A DNA stretch of 6,313 bases from Bacteroidota bacterium (GTDB lineage: Bacteria; Bacteroidota; Rhodothermia; Rhodothermales; UBA10348): positions 1 through 6,313 of the forward strand of contig SMXL01000038.1 in assembly GCA_004356385.1 (NCBI GenBank). The letters run 5' to 3'. A model generated the notes under the pieces. The model worked only from the letters and a program-made list of their open reading frames with translations, searched no databases and had not been told where the DNA came from. Of the stretch, positions 1 through 5,761 are shown one piece after another (the stretch's first letter is position 1; each line of letters starts with the position of its first letter). The position numbers and the translations under genes were made by a program.

Positions 1-91
1 GTAGTACTCGACCCAGTCGTTCACCCAGAATCTGGGTCTGATGCGCAGAGTTGGTCACTGCAGGGAACGTATCGAGGACAGAATCAATCAT
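1..91 (-). CDS. tsaE: Probable TsaE, N-terminal fragment (runs off left edge)
   Basis: Read leftwards from an ATG at 89-91, thirty codons are open to the window edge. After about 12 variable residues comes TNSAHQTQILGERLGRVL, which has the spacing of the TsaE N-terminus (T-x-S-x-x-x-T-x-x-L-G-x-x-L-G), the part just before the Walker A loop. In that family TsaE is the small ATPase that works with TsaB and TsaD to make N6-threonylcarbamoyladenosine at position 37 of ANN-decoding tRNAs. The Walker A motif itself lies outside the window, so the call rests on a short stretch. The start is 24 bp downstream of the porX stop on the same strand, which suggests co-transcription. TTG codons in the same frame at 101-103 and 113-115 are possible earlier starts. 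No Shine-Dalgarno sequence is visible. Confidence 0.6.
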   Translation of the reverse strand, partial: MIDSVLDTFPAVTNSAHQTQILGERLGRVL

Positions 92-115
92 CTGCGGCGC
101 CAAAGGGGACGGCAA

Positions 116-1678
116 CTATTTGGGCTGCATCGTCACGACCGGAAGAATCATTTCTTCCATTGAAATACCTCCGTGCTGCATCGTGTCTTTGTACTTATTC
201 ACATACTTGTTGTAATTCGTTGGATAGACGAAGTAGTAATCTTCCTTGGCGATGAGGTAATTCATGTTCAGTCGGTCGCTGGGCAAGCCGTAGTCATGAG
301 GATTTTTGACCAAAATAGCTTGGCGCTCATCGCAGCGAAGGTTTCGTCCATATTTGTAACGCAGAGCCGTCGATGTTTCCCGGTCTCCGACAACCTTCGT
401 AGGATGAAGACTCCGGATAGCTCCGTGGTCCGTGGTCACAACCACCGTGCAGTCCGTTTCTGCAAGCTTGACAAAAGCACGGTAAAGCCACGAGTGTTCA
501 AACCAGGTTCGGGTCAACGCCCGATAGGCCCGCTCGTCTGGAGCCAGTTCCCTAAGGACCGCGGAATCTGACCGACTATGAGCCAAAATGTCCACAAAGT
601 TGACGACTACTGCGCTCAAGTCGGCTTGCAAGAGATCATTGACGTTGCTTTCGAACTCTCGACCGTCGTGAGTAGTGATCAGTTTGTTGTAGCGAATACG
701 CGTTTTCTCCTTTCGCGAACTCAGCTGATCCTGCAGAAACTCCTCTTCGTTCCGGTTTCGACTGTGCTCGTCGTCCTCGCCCGCTGTCCAGATTTTCGAG
801 TAACGATTGGCAAGGTCTCGAGGAAGAAGACCGCTAAATATCGCGTTTCTGGAATACGGAGTAGCCGTGGGCAGAATGGAGTAATGGAACGCCTTCTCCA
901 TTGAATAAAAGGGAGACAACAACCCCTCGAATTCGAGCCACTGATCGTATCGCATACAATCGATCACGAAGAAAACGACGGGTTTCCCCTTTCCCAGTAG
1001 CGGCACCACGAAGGTGGGAACGATCTCGTGAGATAAAACCGGTCGATGCTCGTCGGGAGGGCTTGTCTTCGAACGAATCCAGGCTGGATAACTTTTCTCA
1101 ACAAAATTGGAAAAGGCTCTGTTTGCTTCGTGATACTGATCTTCCAGCACCTGTCGAATAGTCTCATCACCCGTCAGCTCCGTGTCATATCGAACGAGTG
1201 TCTGGTAAACCTCAATCCACTCCGAGTGGGAAAGCGGCTCCATGAGTCGTCTGGAAATCTCTGAAAATGATTGCAGATAGTCCTGGGATACGCGCTCATT
1301 CCGAATTCGGGTGCGGTCCAAGATGCGCTTGCATGTGAGAAGAACCTGGCTGGGATTCACCGGCTTCGTGAGATAATCCGCAATCTGGCCTCCGAGTGCC
1401 TGGTCCATGACGCGTTCTTCTTCACTCTTCGTAACCATCACGACGGGCAATTCGGGAGAAATATCCCTGATCTCCGAAACCGCTTCCAGTCCTCCCATTC
1501 CAGGCATCTGTTCGTCCATCAGAACGACTTCAAACGAATTGTCGCGCACCTGTTGAACGGCGTCCTCGCCATTCGATACGCTAACGACCTCGTATCCTTT
1601 CGACTCCAGGAATAAAATGTGAGGTCGAAGCAGATCAATTTCATCATCTGCCCACAGAATTCGAGAGGGTCCAGCCAT
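116..1678 (-). CDS. porX: PorX-type bifunctional response regulator / PglZ alkaline-phosphatase-fold protein
   Basis: The 520-residue product has two recognisable parts. Residues 5-122 form a receiver domain with the acidic pair D11/D12, phospho-acceptor D55 (LMDEQMPGMGG), T83 and K105 (TKPVNP). A mostly helical linker follows to about 215. Residues 230-520 form a PglZ-like domain of the alkaline phosphatase superfamily. Candidate metal ligands are D240 (VIDCMRYDQW), T271 (LPTATPYSRN), D363/H367 (NFVDILAHSRSD), D417/H418 (TTDHG) and H502 (HGGISMEEM). Length and domain order match PorX, which in Porphyromonas and Flavobacterium pairs with the kinase PorY and controls type IX secretion; the PglZ domain acts on cyclic or linear oligonucleotides. 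All key residues are present, so it should be active. The start at 1678 was chosen because the receiver fold begins at once; an upstream in-frame ATG at 1822 would add 48 unlikely residues and overrun the promoter. PorX-like proteins also occur in Bacteroidota lacking this secretion system, so the secretion link is inferred. Confidence 0.92.
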   Translation of the reverse strand: MAGPSRILWADDEIDLLRPHILFLESKGYEVVSVSNGEDAVQQVRDNSFEVVLMDEQMPGMGGLEAVSEIRDISPELPVVMVTKSEEERVMDQALGGQIADYLTKPVNPSQVLLTCKRILDRTRIRNERVSQDYLQSFSEISRRLMEPLSHSEWIEVYQTLVRYDTELTGDETIRQVLEDQYHEANRAFSNFVEKSYPAWIRSKTSPPDEHRPVLSHEIVPTFVVPLLGKGKPVVFFVIDCMRYDQWLEFEGLLSPFYSMEKAFHYSILPTATPYSRNAIFSGLLPRDLANRYSKIWTAGEDDEHSRNRNEEEFLQDQLSSRKEKTRIRYNKLITTHDGREFESNVNDLLQADLSAVVVNFVDILAHSRSDSAVLRELAPDERAYRALTRTWFEHSWLYRAFVKLAETDCTVVVTTDHGAIRSLHPTKVVGDRETSTALRYKYGRNLRCDERQAILVKNPHDYGLPSDRLNMNYLIAKEDYYFVYPTNYNKYVNKYKDTMQHGGISMEEMILPVVTMQPK

Positions 1679-1771
1679 AGCGCTTGCCGTTTCTAATAGA
1701 AAGAAAATCGATAGTAACGGTGGAATCGAATACGTTAGGTGACAAGCGGGAAAAATGGGGCGAATATAAAT

Positions 1772-1777
1772 ATTATA
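1772..1777 (-). promoter_or_regulatory. Candidate -10 box (TATAAT) for porX
   Basis: Read on the minus strand, a perfect TATAAT lies about 95 bp upstream of the porX ATG in the divergent spacer. It sits in a very AT-rich patch (1763-1778). No convincing -35 hexamer is found 16-18 bp further upstream, and the Bacteroidota TAnnTTTG element is not seen either. If used, it implies a 5' leader of about 85-90 nt. Confidence 0.35.
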
Positions 1778-1913
1778 CCTTCTCGCTGCTTTTTTGATTC
1801 TCTTGGCTCCTCCCGTTCTCATTCCGAGGAGCGTGAAAACATCCTAGAATCAGAGGGGTTGTATCGTTCTCAATGGTACAGTTTGGAACCATCGATTCCG
1901 GAAAAACCCACCC

Positions 1914-1917
1914 AGGA
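1914..1917 (+). promoter_or_regulatory. Weak ribosome binding site fixing the ferritin start
   Basis: An AGGA core ends 6 nt before the ATG at 1924. This supports that codon over the in-frame ATG at 1873, which would add 17 residues not expected in the ferritin family. Confidence 0.4.
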
Positions 1918-1923
1918 CAAGTC

Positions 1924-2424
1924 ATGAATTCTAAAGTAGAAGCTGCTGTGAACCAGCAGATACAGGTTGAATTTCAAGCCTCATACGAATATTTGGCGAT
2001 GTCGGCTCGCTTTGAAGAACTGAATCTGCGTGGCGCAGCCCAGTGGATGCGCAAGCAATGGCAGGAAGAAATAGTTCACGCTACAAAGTTTTTCGATTTT
2101 CTGATCCGGAGAGGAGGAAATCCGAGGTTAAAGCCGATTTCTGAGCCGAAAGTTACTTTTAAAACGGCTATCGAAGCATTCGAAACGACGCTCGCGCATG
2201 AGCAAAGAGTCACCAGATTGATCCATGAGCTTTATGATCTCGCCGTTACGGAGCGGGACTACCCTCTTCAAACGCTGCTCCATTGGTATATAGATGAGCA
2301 GGTCGAGGAAGAAGAAGCCGCGGAAGAGATCGTTCAAAGCCTGAAACTTGCGGGCGATACTGGAGAGGGCCTCTTTCTAGTAGACCGGGAGCTGGGACAG
2401 CGCTCGACGATCGACGAGGAATGA
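1924..2424 (+). CDS. ftnA: Ferritin (non-haem, FtnA type)
   Basis: The 166-residue protein is the normal size for a bacterial ferritin subunit, a four-helix bundle that assembles into a 24-mer shell, oxidises Fe(II) and stores it as a ferric mineral in the cytoplasm. The ferroxidase ligands line up with E. coli FtnA at a constant offset of one: E16, Y23, E49, H52 (EEIVH), E93, Q126 and E129. The acidic run EQVEEEE near 125-131 is the fourth-helix site typical of FtnA rather than of haem-binding bacterioferritin. The gene is divergent from porX across a 245-bp spacer and is followed 42 bp later by an exported NTF2-like protein on the same strand. No clear Fur or PerR box was recognised in the spacer; an imperfect inverted repeat (ATGGT/ACCAT) at 1873-1892 is the only candidate operator. 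The gene symbol is by family resemblance; the family call itself is secure. Confidence 0.93.
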   Translation: MNSKVEAAVNQQIQVEFQASYEYLAMSARFEELNLRGAAQWMRKQWQEEIVHATKFFDFLIRRGGNPRLKPISEPKVTFKTAIEAFETTLAHEQRVTRLIHELYDLAVTERDYPLQTLLHWYIDEQVEEEEAAEEIVQSLKLAGDTGEGLFLVDRELGQRSTIDEE

Positions 2425-2466
2425 TTTCTAGCCGACCCATTAGTCATTTTCATTTGAATTCTTGCT

Positions 2467-2997
2467 ATGACCCGCGCGCCTTTTTTCCTAATAGTGGCCA
2501 TCACCCTCGCTCAACCGGTCTTTGCCCAAGACTTACCTCGTACGGAAGACGTATCAACAATCGAGGGCATTATGAAGGCGTATTACGAAGTGGTTTCTGC
2601 TCCTGCCGGACAGCCTAAACAGTGGGCACGGGATCGATCGCTTCACCATCCGGAAGCCCAGGTTGCCATCATTCGGACCAATTCAGAAGGAAATCCAGAA
2701 GTAGCCGTAATGACGCTGGCAGACTTTCATGGCCCCGGGAATGGGACATCTGAAACCGGATTTTTCGAGTATGAAGTAAATCGCGAGGTCCAAAAGCACG
2801 GCAATAATGTTCACGTTTGGAGTACGTACGAGTGGAAAAGCGAAGAGGACGGCCCGGTCGGTGGCCGCGGCGTGAATAGCATTCAGCTCGTTCATGATGG
2901 AACCCGGTGGTGGATTGTGTCGTGGCTGTTCGATGGGACCCGCAAGGTGTCTCCGGTCGAAGATGCCTATCTACCGGAAGACCGGTGGCAGAATTAG
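2467..2997 (+). CDS. Exported NTF2-like (SnoaL-like fold) protein of unknown role
   Basis: The 176-residue product begins with a short signal peptide: a basic N-terminus, a hydrophobic core at residues 5-15, and a probable cleavage after VFA at 20, before Q21. No lipobox cysteine is present, so it is expected in the periplasm or outside the cell rather than as a lipoprotein. The mature part resembles small NTF2-like proteins: an N-terminal helix (IEGIMKAYYEVVS, 32-44), a W-x-R-D-R-S-L-H-H-P segment (53-62), and a C-terminal strand pair ending in WWIVSWLFD (148-156). Members of this fold range from ketosteroid-isomerase-like enzymes to binding domains, so no substrate can be given. The ferritin stop is 42 bp upstream and trmB lies 42 bp downstream in the same reading frame. 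No ribosome binding site is visible before the ATG. The fold call is moderate; the function is unknown. Confidence 0.75.
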   Translation: MTRAPFFLIVAITLAQPVFAQDLPRTEDVSTIEGIMKAYYEVVSAPAGQPKQWARDRSLHHPEAQVAIIRTNSEGNPEVAVMTLADFHGPGNGTSETGFFEYEVNREVQKHGNNVHVWSTYEWKSEEDGPVGGRGVNSIQLVHDGTRWWIVSWLFDGTRKVSPVEDAYLPEDRWQN

Positions 2998-3003
2998 CCC
3001 GCC

Positions 3004-3008
3004 AGGAG
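3004..3008 (+). promoter_or_regulatory. Shine-Dalgarno-like AGGAG ahead of trmB
   Basis: AGGAG lies just after the stop of the NTF2-like gene. It is 10 nt before an in-frame ATT (3019) but 31 nt before the TTG at 3040 and 43 nt before the TTG at 3052, so it does not agree with the more conventional start codons. It is either fortuitous or marks a rare ATT start. Confidence 0.25.
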
Positions 3009-3039
3009 CAAGCCCGAAATTCGTAATCGACGCGCAAGA

Positions 3040-3990
3040 TTGGACGGTACGTTGATCATCAAGCCCAGTCATCTGACTTTTCCGCTCGACACCACTACGC
3101 TTTTTAAGCGCTCCGGACCGCTCGTACTGGAAATCGGATTTGGTGACGGGAATTATCTGGCTCGTCTTGGGCGGGAAAACCCTGCCTGGAATATTCTGGG
3201 AGTGGAAGTTTCGATGGGTTCCATGTGGCGTGCATATCGACGAATGAAGAGAGAAAGCGTCTCCAACGTGCTGCTGTTCCACGGGGATGCTCGTTTCATC
3301 ATGAGAGACACGATTGCACCCAAAGCGCTGAAGAAGGTGTTTGTCAATTTTCCTGATCCATGGCCGCGAAAGAAGCACTGGGGGAATCGTCTTCTACAGT
3401 CGCCCTTCTTCGAACTCGTCTCTACGCGTCTTGAAGACGGTGGGTCGATTGCGTTGACCACCGATCACGAAGAATACTTTGATTTCGCTCAGCGCGAGGC
3501 CGTTCGATCGGGTGTCTTCGATGTCGAAAGGAGACAAGCGCCAAAAGATACACTTCTCACCAAGTACGCCGTCAAGTGGCAGGAACAGAAGAAACCGATC
3601 TTCCACTCCTTGTTTTGGAAGAGTGGAGACGCGATTTTACAACCTGGTCTCGTAAAATTGGCAGATATGCAACACGCACTATTATCGGGTGACCTCGACT
3701 CCATTGGTGAGTTTTCCAAGCTCGTCCACACATTCGATGGAGGGCAGGTGATCGTAGTCGATGCGTTCAGAGAGCTGGCCGGGGACGGGTTGCTCTTCAA
3801 GGTGCTGGTTGAAGAATCGGATCTTCGCCAGGAAGTGATCATTCAGGCGTGGGAAAAATCCGACGGCATCTATGTGGGCCTTCAACAATTCGGCGATCCG
3901 CTCGGTACGCGAGGAGTCAAAGAGGCGGTCCGGTGTATTGTTGACTGGCTGGTCGGTCAGGGGATGGAATTGAAACAGACCTGGATTTAG
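3040..3990 (+). CDS. trmB: tRNA (guanine-N7-)-methyltransferase TrmB with a long C-terminal extension
   Basis: This is a class I SAM-dependent methyltransferase that in its family makes m7G at position 46 of the tRNA variable loop. Numbered from the TTG at 3040, it shows the SAM loop LEIGFGDG (30-37), the acidic turn GVEV (54-57), HGDA (81-84), the TrmB signature FPDPWPRKKHWGNRLLQ (104-120), TTDHEEY (140-146) and the late substrate-site motif LTKYAVKW (173-180). The core ends near residue 194, as in the usual 210-240-residue enzymes. A further 120 or so residues follow without a recognised domain. Long tails of this kind are known in TrmB of thermophiles such as Aquifex. No ATG or GTG exists between the preceding stop (2995-2997) and the conserved region. 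Possible starts are TTG 3040, TTG 3052 (giving IIKPSHLTFP, closest to the expected N-terminus) and ATT 3019. The gene is convergent with accC. Confidence 0.9.
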   Translation: MDGTLIIKPSHLTFPLDTTTLFKRSGPLVLEIGFGDGNYLARLGRENPAWNILGVEVSMGSMWRAYRRMKRESVSNVLLFHGDARFIMRDTIAPKALKKVFVNFPDPWPRKKHWGNRLLQSPFFELVSTRLEDGGSIALTTDHEEYFDFAQREAVRSGVFDVERRQAPKDTLLTKYAVKWQEQKKPIFHSLFWKSGDAILQPGLVKLADMQHALLSGDLDSIGEFSKLVHTFDGGQVIVVDAFRELAGDGLLFKVLVEESDLRQEVIIQAWEKSDGIYVGLQQFGDPLGTRGVKEAVRCIVDWLVGQGMELKQTWI

Positions 3991-4003
3991 GTTCAGGTTG
4001 TTT
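3979..4003 (+). terminator. Possible terminator between convergent trmB and accC
   Basis: A 7-bp imperfect stem (ACCTGGA at 3979-3985, TTCAGGT at 3992-3998, one G-T pair) with a 6-nt loop overlaps the trmB stop and is followed by a T-rich run (TTGTTTCTT). The stem is short and the T tract is interrupted, so it would be a weak intrinsic terminator. It sits in the only gap between the two convergent genes, where a terminator is expected. Confidence 0.35.
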
Positions 4004-4004
4004 C

Positions 4005-5546
4005 TTAGTCAGATCTTGGCAGTCGCTTTGGTCGCCCTCTATTTTTTCGCCAACTGCTAAATCTGTTTTTGGCTCCTTGCCCCGAGCCATTTCGAGAGGT
4101 CTCAGCAAGCGACGATGCCGGTGACCAGATCGAAAGGGCCGCTTTTGCGAGAATTTTCTCCAATTCTGTATCGTGTTCGCGCTCAGCCCTTCCGTTAAAA
4201 TGTTGGTCCACAAAGTGAGTCGAATAATTTCCTGATCGAAACGATTCGTGTTCCAAGACGAACTGACAGAAATTAATCGTCGTTGGGACTCCGGCAATCT
4301 CGTACTCTCGAAGCGCCCTTCTCATCCGGTCAATGGCGGTCGACCGATCGATTCCCCACGTAGTCACCTTTGAGATCATGGGATCGTAGTGTGTACTCAC
4401 TTCATCTCCCTGTTCGACGCCGGAATCTACGCGGACCCCGAATCCATCCGGAGCCCGGTGCCTGGCCAATAGTCCCGGCCCCGGCAAGAAATTGTTCAAT
4501 GGATCCTCGGCATAGATTCGACACTCGATGGCATGCCCATAGATCGATAAGTCTCCGTGCTTCCAGGGCAGCGATTTTCCCTCCGCAATTCGAATCTGTT
4601 CTCGAACTAGGTCCAGGCCGGTTATCCACTCCGTAACCGCATGCTCAACCTGAAGACGTGTATTCATTTCCATGAAATAGAACTCGCCGTCGGTGTCAAT
4701 CAGAAATTCGATCGTTCCGGCACCCACATATCCGCAGGACCTGGCGACTTCGATTGCCGTCTGACCCATTTCCTTTCGCAATTGAGGCGTAAGCATCTTT
4801 GAAGGCGCTTCCTCGATTACTTTTTGATGGCGTCGCTGAATGGAACATTCTCTTTCAAAGAGATGAACGATGTTTCCGTGGTGATCAGCCATGATCTGAA
4901 ATTCGACATGGCGGGGTTCGACGATGTATTTCTCAATGAAGACACGGCCGTCTCCGAAAGCAGAAAGAGCTTCCCGGCCAGCGGCGTCGAACGCGGCGTG
5001 GAAAGATTCCGAATCGTGGACGATGCGCATTCCTTTTCCACCACCACCGGCGGCGGCCTTGATTAAGACCGGGTATCCGATTTCGTTCGCGAGGAGGAGT
5101 GCTTGGTCGGCGTCTTCGATAGAATCAACGGTCCCCGGTACCGTCGGAACCCCCGCGTCATCCATCAACGCGCGCGCGGCTGTTTTATCCCCCATCATTC
5201 GAATGGCATCGGCCGGCGGGCCAATGAAGCAGATCTCCGACTGTTCACATGCCTCAGCAAAATCAGCATTTTCGGCCAGAAAGCCGTATCCCGGATGGAT
5301 GGCATCCGAGTCGGATGCTTTTGCAATCTCGAGCAGGCGATCTTGTCTGAGGTAAGACTCGCTCGAAGGAGAAGCCCCAACGTGATAGGCCTCGTCCGCC
5401 ATTCGTACATGCAAGGACGCTCGGTCTGCATCGCTAAAAACAGCCACCGATCGGATCCCCATCTCGTGGCAGGTTCGGATGATACGAACCGCAATTTCGC
5501 CTCGGTTTGCGATCAGAATCTTCTGAATGGATCGATGGCCGGACAT
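4005..5546 (-). CDS. accC: Biotin carboxylase subunit of an acyl-CoA (acetyl/propionyl-CoA) carboxylase
   Basis: The 513-residue ATP-grasp enzyme carboxylates biotin on a separate carrier protein, using ATP and bicarbonate. Domains in order are a pre-ATP-grasp region with ANRGEIAVRI (13-22) and HPGYGFLAEN (84-93), the ATP-grasp core from about 119 to 320, and a biotin carboxylase C-terminal domain from about 338 to 450. Catalytic residues match E. coli AccC: K121, K163, the glycine loop GGGGKGM (167-173), K242 (RRHQK), E280, E293, N295, R297, V300 and E301 (EMNTRLQVEH), and R343 (ECRIYAEDP). No biotin-carrier domain or AMKM motif is present. The final 50 or so residues form a polar, strongly basic tail. 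Such a roughly 500-residue stand-alone form is common for propionyl- or acetyl-CoA carboxylases of Bacteroidota, so the substrate complex (fatty acid synthesis or propionate use) is undecided. The start is fixed by a strong ribosome binding site. No partner subunit gene is in view. Confidence 0.93.
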   Translation of the reverse strand: MSGHRSIQKILIANRGEIAVRIIRTCHEMGIRSVAVFSDADRASLHVRMADEAYHVGASPSSESYLRQDRLLEIAKASDSDAIHPGYGFLAENADFAEACEQSEICFIGPPADAIRMMGDKTAARALMDDAGVPTVPGTVDSIEDADQALLLANEIGYPVLIKAAAGGGGKGMRIVHDSESFHAAFDAAGREALSAFGDGRVFIEKYIVEPRHVEFQIMADHHGNIVHLFERECSIQRRHQKVIEEAPSKMLTPQLRKEMGQTAIEVARSCGYVGAGTIEFLIDTDGEFYFMEMNTRLQVEHAVTEWITGLDLVREQIRIAEGKSLPWKHGDLSIYGHAIECRIYAEDPLNNFLPGPGLLARHRAPDGFGVRVDSGVEQGDEVSTHYDPMISKVTTWGIDRSTAIDRMRRALREYEIAGVPTTINFCQFVLEHESFRSGNYSTHFVDQHFNGRAEREHDTELEKILAKAALSIWSPASSLAETSRNGSGQGAKNRFSSWRKNRGRPKRLPRSD

Positions 5547-5554
5547 GGGACGAG

Positions 5555-5563
5555 ACCTCCTCT
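5555..5563 (-). promoter_or_regulatory. Strong Shine-Dalgarno site for accC
   Basis: Read on the minus strand, AGAGGAGGT ends 8 nt before the accC ATG. It is nearly a full match to the 16S anti-Shine-Dalgarno tail and confirms the start. It contrasts with the other genes of the window, which have weak sites or none. Confidence 0.75.
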
Positions 5564-5603
5564 GATGGCATGAATTGTGTACAACAAAACTGAGCGCAAA
5601 TAT

Positions 5604-5628
5604 GATATCTCAGACTCCGCCGGATATC
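5604..5628. repeat. Two GATATC palindromes 19 bp apart in the accC-integrase spacer
   Basis: GATATC occurs at 5604-5609 and 5623-5628. Counting flanks, ATGATATCT and the inverted reading of the second copy (ACGATATCC) match except for two transitions. The pair lies 58-82 bp upstream of the accC start and could be an operator for a dimeric regulator, an integration-related site, or chance. No known regulator box was recognised. Confidence 0.25.
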
Positions 5629-5679
5629 GTAAAAGGCCCTATATTCGCACTATTGAACGTATTACCATTCACCTGATCG

Positions 5680-5708
5680 TTGTTGCTTCCACTTTTGTTC
5701 TTTATTTT
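5680..5708 (+). promoter_or_regulatory. Possible promoter for the integrase gene
   Basis: TTGTTG (5680-5685) and TATTTT (5703-5708) are separated by 17 bp, about 53 bp ahead of the GTG start. The sequence around them is so AT-rich that such a match may be chance. No Bacteroidota-type TAnnTTTG element was found. Confidence 0.2.
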
Positions 5709-5761
5709 CCCAGCCTAAATCCCAACCAATTCAATGTCAACAAGATTCTAATATTAGTATT

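Noticed and set aside
11..37. Perfect inverted repeat ACCCAG-AAT-CTGGGT and a second ACCCAG copy
   Set aside because: On the minus strand these are the codons for the repeated Leu-Gly pairs of the TsaE motif, so the coding sequence explains the repeat.
173..1615. Several plus-strand frames of 70-130 codons across porX
   Set aside because: They are antisense shadows of a strongly conserved protein, with no family resemblance of their own.
1679..1822. N-terminal extension of PorX that resembles a signal peptide (IPPLLSIFFLLETASA)
   Set aside because: The receiver fold begins directly at the ATG at 1678 and must be cytoplasmic. The extension is translated from AT-rich spacer that contains the likely promoter.
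2467..3990. Read-through fusion of the NTF2-like protein with TrmB
   Set aside because: The frames are shared and only one TAG intervenes, but a fusion would export a tRNA-modifying enzyme. The TAG also sits at the natural end of the NTF2-like domain.
4005..4160. Possible frameshift giving the basic C-terminal tail of biotin carboxylase
   Set aside because: The conserved domain ends before the tail, other frames do not restore a better match, and polar tails are common in this roughly 500-residue form.
5547..5761. tRNA gene or CRISPR repeats at the element boundary
   Set aside because: No cloverleaf-like arms, TTCGANTC-type segment or regularly spaced repeats could be found in the spacer.
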